NCBI GenBank assembly: GCA_963813635.1
Contig: CAWEZO010000011.1
Coordinates: forward strand, 310,001-374,000
Length of the DNA stretch: 64,000 bases
Origin: JBBRZM01 sp963813635
GTDB lineage: Bacteria; Actinomycetota; Acidimicrobiia; IMCC26256; JBBRZM01
Reading direction: 5' to 3'
Shown here one piece after another: positions 1 to 9,340 of this stretch (its first letter is position 1; every line of letters begins with the position of its first letter). The position numbers and the translations under genes are program-made. The notes beneath the pieces were generated by a model. That model saw only the letters and a program-made list of their open reading frames with translations, had not been told where the DNA came from and made no database searches.

Positions 1-34
1 CTCGGGCTCCCGGCCGCGCGGTAGTGCGTTTCGA

Positions 35-886
35 TCAGGGAACGCGACGGCGCGACTCCAAGTTGTCGAGCAAGTCGTCGGGCACCGCGAGGTCCCCTTG
101 TCCGATGCCGATCTGCAAGTCGGGCTTGTTGTCGCCGTGGTAGTCGGAGCCGCCGGTCGGTGCGAGGCCGTGGCGTGCAGCGAGCGTTGACAGCGCGCCG
201 CGCTCCTCGGGCGTGTAGCGCCCGTACTCGCACTCGAGACCGTCGAGTCCGGCCTCCGCGAGCTCGGCGACGAAGCGGTCGAGCTCCGTCGTGTCGAGCC
301 CGAGCGAGAGCGGGTGCGCCACGACGGTCACGGCGCCCGATTCGTGGGCAAGGCCGATCGCGACTTCGGGGCCGAGCCGTTCGCGCTCGCAGTACCCCGG
401 CCGGCCTTTTGCCAGCCACACATCGAACGCCTCCTGGATCGATCCGACCGCGCCCTTCTCCATCAGAACCTGCGCCATGTGCGGTCGCCCGACCGTGCCG
501 GTGCCCGCCTTTGCGAGCACCTCGTCGAGTGTGATGTCGACACCGTTGTCGCGCAACGCCTCGACGATGAGCACGTTGCGCGACTGCCGCGCGGTCTGCA
601 ACGCACCAAGACGGGCACCGAGCGGCGAGTCGGGATCATCGAGGAAGTACACGAGCAGGTGCAACGTGCCCGGAGCCCGACCGTCGAGCGCACACGAGAT
701 CTCGGTCGCCGGCACGAGGCGGATGCCGAGCTCGTCGGCGGCGGCGCGTGCCGGCGCAATGTGTTCGAGCGTGTCGTGGTCGGTGAGCGCAATGGCGGTG
801 AGGGCGCGGTCGACGGCCATGGTGATGATGGCCGCCGGCGGGTCGGTGCCGTCGGAGACCGTCGAGTGGCTGTGCAGGTCGATCAC
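35..886 (-). CDS. PHP-domain metal-dependent phosphoesterase
   Basis: A 283-residue protein of the PHP (polymerase and histidinol phosphatase) superfamily, most like the TrpH/YciV branch, whose characterised members hydrolyse phosphate esters or short RNA 5' ends using a multinuclear metal site. Metal-ligand motifs are visible in order: HSHST at residues 5-9, TDHD at 35-38, VVAHP near 190 and GGSDYHG near 247. The length is normal for the family and the frame is intact. Translation begins at a GTG; starting there puts the first histidine motif only five residues from the N terminus, as usual. It lies 12 nt downstream of the cysC-like gene on the same strand, so the two may be cotranscribed. 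The substrate cannot be deduced from the sequence. Confidence 0.85.
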   Translation of the reverse strand: MIDLHSHSTVSDGTDPPAAIITMAVDRALTAIALTDHDTLEHIAPARAAADELGIRLVPATEISCALDGRAPGTLHLLVYFLDDPDSPLGARLGALQTARQSRNVLIVEALRDNGVDITLDEVLAKAGTGTVGRPHMAQVLMEKGAVGSIQEAFDVWLAKGRPGYCERERLGPEVAIGLAHESGAVTVVAHPLSLGLDTTELDRFVAELAEAGLDGLECEYGRYTPEERGALSTLAARHGLAPTGGSDYHGDNKPDLQIGIGQGDLAVPDDLLDNLESRRRVP

Positions 887-898
887 CCGTGACCCCTC

Positions 899-1465
899 TC
901 AGCGGGACGAGCCGCGCGGCGCGGGGCCGTGACGGGCAAGCCCCGCTTCTTCCAGGTACGACAGCACTTGGGCCGCCGACGCTGCGGGGTCGCGGTCATG
1001 GGTGACCACGCGTACCTCGGGCGCAAGCGGCGGCTCGTATGGATCCGAGACACCGGTGAACTCTTCCAAGTGACCCGCCCGCGCCTTCGCATAGAGCCCC
1101 TTCACGTCGCGCTCCTCGCAGATGTCGATCGGCGTGTCGACGAACACCTCGACGAAATGCTTGACGTTGCCGCGCACCTCGTCGCGGACGGCACGATACG
1201 GCGAGATCGCCGCGATGATCGCAACGACGCCGTTGCGAGCAAGCAGCGCGGCGACCCACCCGATCCGGCGAATGTTGGTGTCGCGGTCGGCCTGCGAGAA
1301 GCCGAGGTCCTTCGACATGTGCTCGCGGACCTCGTCGCCGTCGAGTGACTCCACCCGGTGGCCCCGGCGGCGCAGCTCGTCGGCGACGATCGCCGCGATC
1401 GTGCTCTTGCCCGACCCCGAGAGCCCGGTGAACCACAAGCAGAATCCAGCCTCGCCGTCACCCAC
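899..1465 (-). CDS. cysC: adenylylsulfate kinase (APS kinase)
   Basis: A 188-residue APS kinase, which phosphorylates adenosine 5'-phosphosulfate to PAPS in sulfate activation. A Walker A loop (GLSGSGKST) lies at residues 14-22. Further family motifs follow: LDGDEVRE, DRDTNIRRIGWVA, FVEVFVDTPIDICEERDVKGLYAKARAG and the GVSDPYE segment. The open frame extends about 74 codons further upstream without similarity; the GTG at 1465 gives the normal family length. No sulfate adenylyltransferase (cysD/cysN) is in the window, so the gene is an orphan here. It is transcribed away from purF, with about 120 nt between the two starts. Confidence 0.87.
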   Translation of the reverse strand: MGDGEAGFCLWFTGLSGSGKSTIAAIVADELRRRGHRVESLDGDEVREHMSKDLGFSQADRDTNIRRIGWVAALLARNGVVAIIAAISPYRAVRDEVRGNVKHFVEVFVDTPIDICEERDVKGLYAKARAGHLEEFTGVSDPYEPPLAPEVRVVTHDRDPAASAAQVLSYLEEAGLARHGPAPRGSSR

Positions 1466-1585
1466 GCGAGCGAACCTAGTTGACCGGCTGTGGTCACCGC
1501 GCTGTCGCGCGAGCCGCCGAGAACACGTGCATCCGCGGCGCAGCGGAATGCCGAATCGGCCGGCGCGTATGGGATACTGGAAGCA

Positions 1586-3073
1586 ATGGACGGCCACATC
1601 GGCGAGGCTTGCGGCGTCTTTGGTGTCTATGCCCCGGGGCAGCCTGTGGCCAACCTGTGCTACCTCGGGCTCTACGCGCTCCAGCACCGCGGCCAGGAAT
1701 CAGCCGGCATCGCCGTCAGTGACGGCGAGACGATCACCGTCGTCAAGGACATGGGCCTCGTGACCCAGGTGTTCGACGAGCGACGCCTCGCTCCGCTCGA
1801 GGGCCACTTGACGATCGGCCATGTGCGCTATTCCACGAGCGGCTCGAGCAGCTGGCGCAACGCCCAGCCCGTCTACCGCTCGGTCGCCGACGCCGGCTTC
1901 GCGCTCGGCCACAACGGCAACCTCACCAACACCGAAGCGCTCGCCGAGCGCCTCGGCATGCTGCCCGGCCTCACGCCGTCCGCCAATCTGGGCGACTCCA
2001 CCACCGACTCCGATCTGGTCGCCGAGCTGATCGCCCGCGACTACGGCTCCGAGCAGCGCTCCGACGGCCGCGACCTCGAGCTTGCGCTGGAGCAGGTGCT
2101 GCCCGAGCTGGAGGGAGCCTTCTCGTTCGTGCTCATGGACGAAGCGCACCTCATGGGGGTGCGCGATCGCCACGGCTTCCGGCCGCTGGTACTCGGCCGC
2201 ACCGAAGGCGGCTGGGTGCTCGCGAGCGAGACCGCCGCGCTCGACATCGTGGGCGCGCACTTCGTGCGTGACGTCGAACCCGGCGAGATGATCATGATCG
2301 ACGCGTCGGGCGTGCGCTCGAGGCGCTTTGCTCCTGCCAACCCGAAGCTGTGTCTCTTCGAGTTCGTCTACTTCGCGCGTCCCGACACGCATCTCTACGG
2401 GCGGAGCGTGCACGCGGCTCGCCAGCGCATGGGCGAGGAGCTCGCGCGCCAGGCGCCGGTCGAAGGCGACATGGTGATGCCGGTGCCCGAGTCTGGTATC
2501 CCGGCCGCGCAGGGATACGCGCGTGCCGCGCGTATCCCCTATGGCGACGGGCTGGTGAAGAACCGCTACGTCGGTCGCACGTTCATCCAGCCCGATCAGC
2601 GGATGCGCGGCGTCGGCGTGCGGCTCAAGCTCAACCCGCTCCCGGAAAACATCAAAGACAAACGGCTCGTCGTCGTCGACGACTCGATCGTGCGCGGCAC
2701 CACGACCCGCCAGGTGGTTGCGATGTTGCGTGAGGCCGGCGCGGCCGAAGTGCACTTCCGCGTCTCGTCGCCGCCTTACCGGTGGCCGTGCTTCTATGGG
2801 ATGGACACCGGCCGCCGCTCGGAGCTACTCGCCGCCGACATGTCGGTCGGCGAGATTCGCGACTTCCTCGGCGTCGACTCCCTGGCGTACCTGGAGCTCG
2901 ATCGACTCGTGGCCGCGACCGGCGCCGCGCCCGACGGGTTCTGTACCGCGTGTCTCTCCGGCGACTACCCGGTGGCGGTACCCGAGCATGACGCGAAGCT
3001 CGTGCTCGAGTCGCCGGCCGTGCCGATCGACGGCCCGGGTACCCCGATCGAGCTGACGCAACGCTCCTCATGA
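1586..3073 (+). CDS. purF: amidophosphoribosyltransferase
   Basis: A 495-residue glutamine PRPP amidotransferase, the first committed enzyme of purine synthesis (PRPP plus glutamine to phosphoribosylamine). The N-terminal Ntn glutaminase shows ACGVFGVY at residues 8-15; the cysteine at residue 9 becomes the N-terminal nucleophile after a short propeptide is removed. The PRPP-binding motif VVVDDSIVRGTT lies near residue 370. Cysteines in CLFEFVYFARPD and FCTACLSGDYP match the [4Fe-4S]-containing Bacillus-type enzyme. The frame is open further upstream, but the ATG at 1586 fits the propeptide length. The stop overlaps the purM start (ATGA), so the pair is translationally coupled. Confidence 0.97.
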   Translation: MDGHIGEACGVFGVYAPGQPVANLCYLGLYALQHRGQESAGIAVSDGETITVVKDMGLVTQVFDERRLAPLEGHLTIGHVRYSTSGSSSWRNAQPVYRSVADAGFALGHNGNLTNTEALAERLGMLPGLTPSANLGDSTTDSDLVAELIARDYGSEQRSDGRDLELALEQVLPELEGAFSFVLMDEAHLMGVRDRHGFRPLVLGRTEGGWVLASETAALDIVGAHFVRDVEPGEMIMIDASGVRSRRFAPANPKLCLFEFVYFARPDTHLYGRSVHAARQRMGEELARQAPVEGDMVMPVPESGIPAAQGYARAARIPYGDGLVKNRYVGRTFIQPDQRMRGVGVRLKLNPLPENIKDKRLVVVDDSIVRGTTTRQVVAMLREAGAAEVHFRVSSPPYRWPCFYGMDTGRRSELLAADMSVGEIRDFLGVDSLAYLELDRLVAATGAAPDGFCTACLSGDYPVAVPEHDAKLVLESPAVPIDGPGTPIELTQRSS

Positions 3074-4146
3074 GTGACGGCGACTCCGACGAAACCCAGC
3101 GCGAGCGCCTCACGTACACGGAGGCCGGTGTCGACCTCGCTGCGGGTGACCTCGCAATCGAGCGCATCAAGGCGCACGTGCGGTCCACGTTCCGGCCCGA
3201 GGTCGTCGGCGACATCGGCGGGTTCGGCGGCCTGTTTGCCTTCGACCCGTCGAACCTGGCGCAACCCCTGCTCGTGTCGTCCACTGACGGCGTCGGCACG
3301 AAGGCGCTCGTCGCGCGCATGGCCCGGCGGTACGGCACGATCGGTATCGATCTGGTGGCGATGTCGGTCGACGACATCGCGGTGCAGGGAGCCGAGCCGC
3401 TCTTCTTTCTCGACTACATCTCCGTCGGCAAGCTCGAGCCCGACATGATCGACGACATCGTGAGCGGTGTCGCGGACGGATGCCGTCAGGCCGGTTGCGC
3501 GCTCATCGGCGGCGAGATGTCGGAGCATCCGGGTGTCATGGGGCCGGGCGAGTTCGATCTCGTCGGGTTCGCGGTCGGCGTTGTCGATCGCGACCGTTTG
3601 TTGCCGGCCGGCGTGCGCGCCGGCGACAAGATCATCGGCTTCGCAAGTCCGGGACTCCGTTGCAACGGTTTCTCGCTCGCGCGCAAGGCGCTGCTCGATG
3701 TCGCCGGCCGTGCGTTCGACGACCCGGCATGGAAGGGTGCCGGTCATTCGCTCGGCGACGAGCTGTTGCGTCCGAGCGCGATCTACGCGCCGGCGATGCT
3801 CGCATTACGCGGACAGGTCGACGTGCGCGCGTTCGCGCACATCACCGGCGGAGGCCTTCCGGGCAACCTCACTCGGGTGCTCCCGCGCCAGTGCGATGCA
3901 GTGGTCACGCGAGGATCGTGGGATGAGCCGAGGATCTTCGCCGAGATCCAGCGTGCGGGCGACGTCGCCGACGCCGAGATGGAAGCAGTGTTCAACCTCG
4001 GGCTCGGCGTGGTCGCGATCGTGCCGCCCGCCGACTCGTTTCGCGCGCTCGACGTCGTACGCGACGCGGGCCACGACGCATGGGCGGTCGGCGAGATCGT
4101 CGACGGGCGCGGCCGGGCGACGATCTCGCTGACCCTGTCGCGCTGA
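3070..4146 (+). CDS. purM: phosphoribosylformylglycinamidine cyclo-ligase (AIR synthetase)
   Basis: A 358-residue PurM, which closes the imidazole ring to form AIR in the fifth step of purine synthesis. Family hallmarks include STDGVGTKALVA near residue 75, the DIAVQGAEPLFFLDY segment near residue 105, GGEMSEHPGVM near 152 and ITGGGLPGNLTRVLP near 258. The length is typical and the frame is intact. It is coupled to purF through an ATGA overlap. The next gene is on the opposite strand and ends 35 nt downstream. Confidence 0.97.
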   Translation: MSDGDSDETQRERLTYTEAGVDLAAGDLAIERIKAHVRSTFRPEVVGDIGGFGGLFAFDPSNLAQPLLVSSTDGVGTKALVARMARRYGTIGIDLVAMSVDDIAVQGAEPLFFLDYISVGKLEPDMIDDIVSGVADGCRQAGCALIGGEMSEHPGVMGPGEFDLVGFAVGVVDRDRLLPAGVRAGDKIIGFASPGLRCNGFSLARKALLDVAGRAFDDPAWKGAGHSLGDELLRPSAIYAPAMLALRGQVDVRAFAHITGGGLPGNLTRVLPRQCDAVVTRGSWDEPRIFAEIQRAGDVADAEMEAVFNLGLGVVAIVPPADSFRALDVVRDAGHDAWAVGEIVDGRGRATISLTLSR

Positions 4147-4181
4147 CCCTGTCGCGCTCGAGAGCTGCGCGGCACCCTGCC

Positions 4182-4481
4182 TCAGCTGAACCAGTGGACG
4201 CGAAGCCACGTGCGCCGTTCGCACGCGGGACAGGTGAGCAGCCTCGAGTACTCCCGACCCGGAATCCAGGCCCAGAACGGCAGATGACGACGTACGAAGT
4301 CGGCGTAATCGATCCGGCTGTGCGCGCCACAGTGCGAGCACTCGACCACGAGTGTTCCGAGGCGTCGTCCACTCGTGGAGAACAGCGCCGCCCTTCCCGC
4401 GGCCGAATCGTCGGGCTTACCAGGAAGATCTGATCCGGAGAAGAGCGAGCGCCTCCCCTGCGGATCCGCGGTCGGGCTCAT
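4182..4481 (-). CDS. small zinc-ribbon protein of unknown function
   Basis: A 99-residue protein with two CxxC knuckles (CSHC near residue 48 and CPAC near residue 84), separated by an aromatic stretch including FWAWIPG. This is the layout of a treble-clef or zinc-ribbon fold. I do not recognise a named family. Its ATG overlaps the stop of the upstream ParA-like gene (ATGA), so the two are translationally coupled and may act together. No DNA-binding or enzymatic motif beyond the predicted zinc site is visible. Confidence 0.7.
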   Translation of the reverse strand: MSPTADPQGRRSLFSGSDLPGKPDDSAAGRAALFSTSGRRLGTLVVECSHCGAHSRIDYADFVRRHLPFWAWIPGREYSRLLTCPACERRTWLRVHWFS

Positions 4482-5237
4482 ACGAGATCACCGTGCAACA
4501 AGGTCGCGAGCTCGCGGTACGCGGCGGCACCCTTCGACGTCGGTGCATGGTCGAGAATCGAGCGACCCTGCGACGGTGCCTCCGCGAAGCGCACCGACTT
4601 CGGGATCGACGGTTCGAGGATCACGAGCCCGTATCGCTCGCGCACGTCGGCGAGCACTTCGCGTCCGTGACGCGGGCGGGGATCGAACATCGTCGGGATG
4701 ACTCCGCGCACACGCAGGCCGGGATTGGTGAACTCGCGCACGTCGTCGATCGTCTCCAGGAGCTGGCCGACGCCGCGGTGGCTCAGCGTTTCGCATTGGA
4801 GCGGAATCAGCACTTCCGACGCCGCGGTGAGCCCGTTGATCGTGAGGATGCCCAGTGACGGCGGACAGTCGATGAGCACGACGGTCGAAGTCGTCGGCGA
4901 GTGGCGCGAGCGCGCGGGCGAGCGCGTGCTCACGTCCGGTCCGTGTCAGGAGGTGCACCTCGGAGCCGGCCAGGTCGATCGACGCCGGCAATACCCGGAA
5001 GTTGCCGACATCCGTGACCATGTCAGCGGCCTTGTTACGGCCGACGAGCACGTCGTGCAGCGTGAGGGGAAGCGACTCCGGGTCCAGGCCGACGGAATAC
5101 GTCAAGCACGCCTGCGGGTCGAGGTCGACAAGTAGGACACGTTCGCCCAGGTCGGCCAAGGCGGCGCCCAGTGTCTGCGTGGTCGTGGTCTTGGCGACCC
5201 CGCCCTTTTGGTTCGCAACCGCCAGCGTCAATGCCAC
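4478..5237 (-). CDS. ParA/Soj-family ATPase (one frameshift)
   Basis: A MinD/ParA-type P-loop ATPase, used to position or segregate DNA or other cargo. The deviant Walker A motif KGGVAKTTTT begins about 10 residues from the N terminus, the DLDPQ motif lies near residue 40, and the family segment VVLIDCPPSLG follows in another frame. One extra base at about 4881-4890 splits the gene. Removing it gives about 252 residues, the normal length for solo ParA proteins. The GTG at 5237 leaves the usual short lead-in to the P loop. No ParB partner is in the window, so this is more likely an orphan ParA than the chromosomal parAB pair. It is coupled to the zinc-ribbon gene by an ATGA overlap. Confidence 0.85.
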
Positions 5238-5491
5238 GCCGCGGAGTGTACAGAGGGCTACTCTGACTGTCCCGGGCCCCAAGGACGCAAGCTCGGGCAG
5301 GGACGCCAAATGATATTTATTCGCAGCCAAAGGCGACTCGGGGGCCTCCTCCTCGTTGTGTCCGTGGGTATCATCGACAAACTGGACAGATGACTAGTCC
5401 GTAATTGGACGATCAATGACGCAACCGCGCTAAGGAAACCACAAGGAACAGACGATACGCTCGGTATGCCAAACGGACAGTGGAGGAACAA

Positions 5492-5695
5492 ATGGAATCG
5501 ACGAACCGCGAGCCCGACGCCCTCTTGACGCCGTCGGAGGTCGCCGCGATGTTTCGGGTCAACCCGAAGACGGTGACGCGCTGGGCACGAGCAGGAAAGA
5601 TCTCAGCAATCCGGACCCTCGGTGGACACCGCAGGTTCCGGGCCGCCGAGATTCGGCGCTTCCTCGAGCAGGTTGACGAGGGCGCCGAGATCTAG
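5492..5695 (+). CDS. bldC: BldC-family MerR-like DNA-binding regulator
   Basis: A 67-residue protein that is almost entirely a winged helix-turn-helix of the BldC type. The helix-turn-helix spans TPSEVAAMFRVNPKTVTRW, followed by the wing RTLGGHRRFR and an acidic tail. Streptomyces BldC (68 residues) controls developmental timing and binds DNA cooperatively at direct repeats. A GGAGG sits 7 nt before the ATG at 5492 and decides this start over an in-frame GTG at 5480. purF, purM and bldC are also close neighbours in Streptomyces, as I recall, which supports orthology. A strong hairpin follows the gene. Confidence 0.9.
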   Translation: MESTNREPDALLTPSEVAAMFRVNPKTVTRWARAGKISAIRTLGGHRRFRAAEIRRFLEQVDEGAEI

Positions 5696-5757
5696 CGCGG
5701 CTGCACCGGTGCACTGGATTGTGCCGGCTGCCGATCAGCGTGCAACACGAGCAGGAC

Positions 5758-5784
5758 ACGACCCGGGCGTCACGCCCGGGTCGT
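5758..5784. terminator. bidirectional hairpin terminator
   Basis: A perfect 12-bp inverted repeat (ACGACCCGGGCG / CGCCCGGGTCGT) with a 3-nt loop sits between the convergent bldC-like and aquaporin genes, 63 nt after the first stop and 13 nt after the second. No long T run follows on either side, which is common for actinobacterial terminators. Its position suits a shared bidirectional terminator. Confidence 0.7.
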
Positions 5785-5796
5785 CCCGCGCTCGCT

Positions 5797-6552
5797 TCAG
5801 TCGCTCTCGGGGCTGATTGGGGTCCGGGTCGCAGGTGCGACGTCGTCGTGGGGGGGTACGAGCGCCTTCCAGAGCAGGCCGCCGATCACTCCACCGACGA
5901 TCGGGAACAGGATGAACACCCAGAGCTGACTCAACGCCCACGACCCCTGGTAGACGGCCGTCGAGAGACTGCGAGCCGGGTTCACCGAAGTGTTGTCGAC
6001 GGGGATCGTGACGAGGTGGATCAGCGTGAGCATCAGACCGACGGCGATGCCGGTGAAACCGGCCGGCATCGAACGGCGACTGGTGCTCGCGATCACGAAG
6101 ATGAACAGCGCGGTGAACACGATCTCGACAGTGATCGCTGCGCCGAGACCGAACCCTCCGGGTGAGTGTTTGCCGTAGCCGTTCGACGCGAACCCGGTCG
6201 CTTTCGCGCTGAAGCCGCTGATGCTGTCCGCGATCACGAAGATGATCGCGCCACCGGCGAGGCCACCGATGATCTGACCCCCGAGGTACCAGGGGATCTC
6301 GTCGGCATGGGTCTTGCCGGCGATCCACATCCCGAAGGTCACCGCGGGGTTGATGTGACAACCCGAGATCGAACCGATCGCGTATGCCGCACACAGCAGG
6401 CTGAGGCCGAACGCGAGGGCGACACCGAGCTCTCCTACCGAATTTGTCTTCAGGAAACCTCCGGTCGCCAGCACGGCGGTGCCGGGCCCTCCGACCACGA
6501 GGATGAGGGTTCCGATCGCCTCGGCGAGAGCGAGACGCGTTTTCTCGGTCAT
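5797..6552 (-). CDS. aqpZ: aquaporin / MIP-family channel
   Basis: A 251-residue major intrinsic protein channel for water or small neutral solutes, with six predicted membrane helices. Both half-helix signature motifs are present: INPAVT in the first repeat and VNPARS in the second. The bulky, polar layout of the second repeat resembles AqpZ more than glycerol facilitators, but substrate selectivity is inferred only. The ATG at 6552 gives MTEKTRLALAEAIGT, a normal cytoplasmic lead-in; the frame is open nine codons further upstream. It is transcribed divergently from the DUF2252 gene. Confidence 0.9.
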   Translation of the reverse strand: MTEKTRLALAEAIGTLILVVGGPGTAVLATGGFLKTNSVGELGVALAFGLSLLCAAYAIGSISGCHINPAVTFGMWIAGKTHADEIPWYLGGQIIGGLAGGAIIFVIADSISGFSAKATGFASNGYGKHSPGGFGLGAAITVEIVFTALFIFVIASTSRRSMPAGFTGIAVGLMLTLIHLVTIPVDNTSVNPARSLSTAVYQGSWALSQLWVFILFPIVGGVIGGLLWKALVPPHDDVAPATRTPISPESD

Positions 6553-6720
6553 GTGGTACCTCCGGCCAGACGGCTGCACGGCGCAGCCGAGCGGCCCGGA
6601 GTTTGGCGTCGATAGCGGGCGTTCGCAATCGTCTCTCGGGCCGACTGTGGATCTCGTTGTTGGTACTGGCTACTCTTCGGCGCGCTGTACCGGGCCACCG
6701 CTTCGGTCTGTACCACTCCA

Positions 6721-8082
6721 ATGTCGCCATCGATCCGCGTACCCGCCTTTCCGTCGACCGCGACGCGCCGAGAACAGGGCAAGGCCGCACGCGAGCGGGT
6801 ACCCCTGGCGAGCTTGGGCGAGTGGGCTCCCGACGAGACCCGTCGCGACGCGCTCGCGGTGATCCTGGCCCAGAACGCGAGACGGGTGCCGGAGCTCGTG
6901 CCCCTGCGCCACGGCCGGATGTCGGAATCGCCGTGGACATACTTTCGCGGTGCGGCGGCCGTGATGGCGGGCGACCTGGCGACGGCGCCGAACACGGGCC
7001 TCGAGGTGCAGCTGTGCGGCGACGCGCACGTCTTGAACTTCGGACTCTGGGCGACGCCCGAGCGGAGCCTCTCGTTTGATCTCCGCGACTTCGACGAGAC
7101 CCTCCCCGGCCCGTTCGAATGGGACGTGCAGCGACTGGCCGTGAGTCTCGTTGTCGTCGCGCGGCAGAACGGCCTCAAGCCGCATGTCGGCGACGACGGG
7201 GTCGCGGCATGCCTGCAGGCGTACCGCACGCGCATGGTGCGCTACGCGACGATGCCGCAGATGGAGATCTGGTACGACAGCGTCTACCACGACGAGTTGC
7301 TCGACTACTTCGCGGGAAAGCGACGAAAGCGCGTCTCGAAGCACATCGAGAAGCAGCGCGCGCGACGCACGAGCCTCGGCGCATTCGAGAAGGTCACCGC
7401 TGTCGTCGACGGCCGGCGCCGCATCATCGAGGACCCGCCCAAGCTGACCCACTTCGACGATCCTCGACGCCTCGAGATCGTGCAGGAGGTGTACCGCAAG
7501 TACACGTCGACGCTCCCAGAGGATCGCCATCACTGCCTCGATAACTTTTCCTATGTCGACACAGCTCGCCAGGTTGTGGGTGTCGGCAGCGTTGGCATGC
7601 GGGTCCACCTGCTCCTGTTGGAAGGCCGGGGCGGGGGCGAGCCTCTCTTCCTCCAGGTCAAGCAAGCCGGCCCGTCGGTGTACGAAGCGCACCTCCGGCG
7701 GAGTCGGTACCGTAACCACGGAGCCCGAGTCGTGAACGGCAAGCGCCTCATCCAGACCGCGACCGACATCTTCGTCGGCTGGACGTCGTTCGAGGGCATG
7801 GACTTCTACGTGCGCCAGTTCCGCGATATGAAGATCATCCCCGACAGCGAGCGCATCGCACCGGCCCTCGTGGAGTTCGCGACCGCGTGCGGCGAGGTGC
7901 TGGCTCGGTCGCACGCGCGGACCGGCGATCCCGCCGCCATAGCCGGCTACATCGGCAAGGGTAGGCGCTTCGACGAAGCCATCGGCGCGTTCGCGCGGCG
8001 ATACGCCGACCAGACCGAGCGAGACCACGCCCAACTCGTGGAGGCGATCTCCCAGGGCGCGGTCCCAGCCGAACAAGGCTGA
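6721..8082 (+). CDS. DUF2252 family protein
   Basis: A 453-residue intact protein of the DUF2252 family, whose members have a protein-kinase-like fold but no assigned biochemical function. Characteristic segments are HGRMSESPWTYFRGAA near residue 65, CGDAHVLNFG near 100 and DLRDFDETLPGPFEWDVQRLA near 121. The GDAH and DFDE residues recall the catalytic and metal-binding positions of the kinase-like fold. It stands alone, divergent from the aquaporin and separated from the next gene by about 150 nt. I cannot assign a substrate. Confidence 0.88.
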   Translation: MSPSIRVPAFPSTATRREQGKAARERVPLASLGEWAPDETRRDALAVILAQNARRVPELVPLRHGRMSESPWTYFRGAAAVMAGDLATAPNTGLEVQLCGDAHVLNFGLWATPERSLSFDLRDFDETLPGPFEWDVQRLAVSLVVVARQNGLKPHVGDDGVAACLQAYRTRMVRYATMPQMEIWYDSVYHDELLDYFAGKRRKRVSKHIEKQRARRTSLGAFEKVTAVVDGRRRIIEDPPKLTHFDDPRRLEIVQEVYRKYTSTLPEDRHHCLDNFSYVDTARQVVGVGSVGMRVHLLLLEGRGGGEPLFLQVKQAGPSVYEAHLRRSRYRNHGARVVNGKRLIQTATDIFVGWTSFEGMDFYVRQFRDMKIIPDSERIAPALVEFATACGEVLARSHARTGDPAAIAGYIGKGRRFDEAIGAFARRYADQTERDHAQLVEAISQGAVPAEQG

Positions 8083-8230
8083 GCCGCGACGCCGGCTCGC
8101 GCCGACTCCGCAATCTGCCTGTTTGCGGCAGGCCAGGATCTTCGCCCCGGCGGATCACGAATCAGGTTGACGCCGCCGAACTCCGGACAGAATCAACGCA
8201 AGGGGTCGCAACCGTCCGGAAGAGGACAGC

Positions 8231-9313
8231 GTGACAGCTCGGCAGACACGACGCATGGACACCCGCTTCGTGTTCATTGTTGCCTTAGTGATGGCGGTCG
8301 CGCTTGGCGTGCTGGACAGCACACCGGCAGGCGCCCGTTCAAGAAGGAGGCCGCGGACCACCACGACCACTACGACGACCACGGCCCCGCCGACCACCAC
8401 GACGACGATGGGTTCGGTCAGCTCCCGTCCCACCGGCAAGCTCGTGCCCGCGACCGGAACGCTGTTTGGCGGATTCGTGTCGCCGCCGGGCCCCGCTTGG
8501 ACGCAGACGGGTGTGACCGCACGAGAAACGCTGCTCGGCCGGAAGCTCGACATCGACCATCGCTATTACGGCTGGACGACCGCGTTTCCCACGCTCAGCG
8601 ATGCCTGGGACGTGCAGAACGGGCGCATCCCGATGATCACCTGGCAACCGTCCGGCACGACGCTCGACGCCATCAACGCCGGCAGTTCCGACGACATGAT
8701 TCGTAGTCGTGCGCAAGGTGTCGCGGCGTTCGGACAGCCGATCTTCTTGCGGTGGGGGCACGAGATGAATGCCAATTGGTACCCCTGGGACGGATACCAC
8801 AACAACACGCCGGGCATGACCGACGGCCCGGCGAAGTACGTCGCCGCGTGGCGCCACATTCACGACCTGTTCGTCGCGGCCGGGGCCACGAACGCCGTGT
8901 GGGTGTGGTGCCCGAACCGGGCGAGCTACCCGACCGCCGCCTGGAACGCGTACCAGAACTACTACCCCGGCGACAGCTACGTGGACTGGGTTTGCATCGA
9001 CGGCTACAACCGGGTCCAGACAGATTGGCAGACGTTCACCTCCATCTTCACGCCGATCTACGCGACGTACGCAACACGGAAGCCGATCATGGTTGGCGAG
9101 ACGTCGTCCGTCGAGGGTCTGACCGCGGGACAGAAGGCGACCTGGATCACGGGCGCCGCGTGGGCGGTCAAGAAGGGGTTCCCGGCAATCGCCGCCTTCA
9201 TGTGGTTCGACAGTCAGGCGGGTGGCAACGACTGGAGGATCGATAGCTCTACGACGTCACTCGCGGCCTTCCAGGCACTCGCGCTCGATCCGCACTTCCG
9301 CACGCGCTCCTAG
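8231..9313 (+). CDS. secreted glycoside hydrolase, GH26-like
   Basis: A 360-residue exported protein. An N-terminal signal peptide (hydrophobic FVFIVALVMAVALGVL after MDTR) is followed by a threonine/proline-rich tether at about residues 43-60, then a (beta/alpha)8 hydrolase domain. RWGHEMNANWYPW matches the acid/base motif of family 26 glycoside hydrolases (mannanases and related endoglycanases), and VGETSS near the C terminus supplies the likely nucleophile glutamate. The GTG at 8231 is preceded by AGAGGA; an in-frame ATG at 8255 is an alternative start. The substrate polysaccharide is not evident. No cell-wall anchor or carbohydrate-binding module is visible. Confidence 0.8.
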   Translation: MTARQTRRMDTRFVFIVALVMAVALGVLDSTPAGARSRRRPRTTTTTTTTTAPPTTTTTMGSVSSRPTGKLVPATGTLFGGFVSPPGPAWTQTGVTARETLLGRKLDIDHRYYGWTTAFPTLSDAWDVQNGRIPMITWQPSGTTLDAINAGSSDDMIRSRAQGVAAFGQPIFLRWGHEMNANWYPWDGYHNNTPGMTDGPAKYVAAWRHIHDLFVAAGATNAVWVWCPNRASYPTAAWNAYQNYYPGDSYVDWVCIDGYNRVQTDWQTFTSIFTPIYATYATRKPIMVGETSSVEGLTAGQKATWITGAAWAVKKGFPAIAAFMWFDSQAGGNDWRIDSSTTSLAAFQALALDPHFRTRS

Positions 9314-9340
9314 CTCGTCGGCCACGCCGAGCATGTCGCT

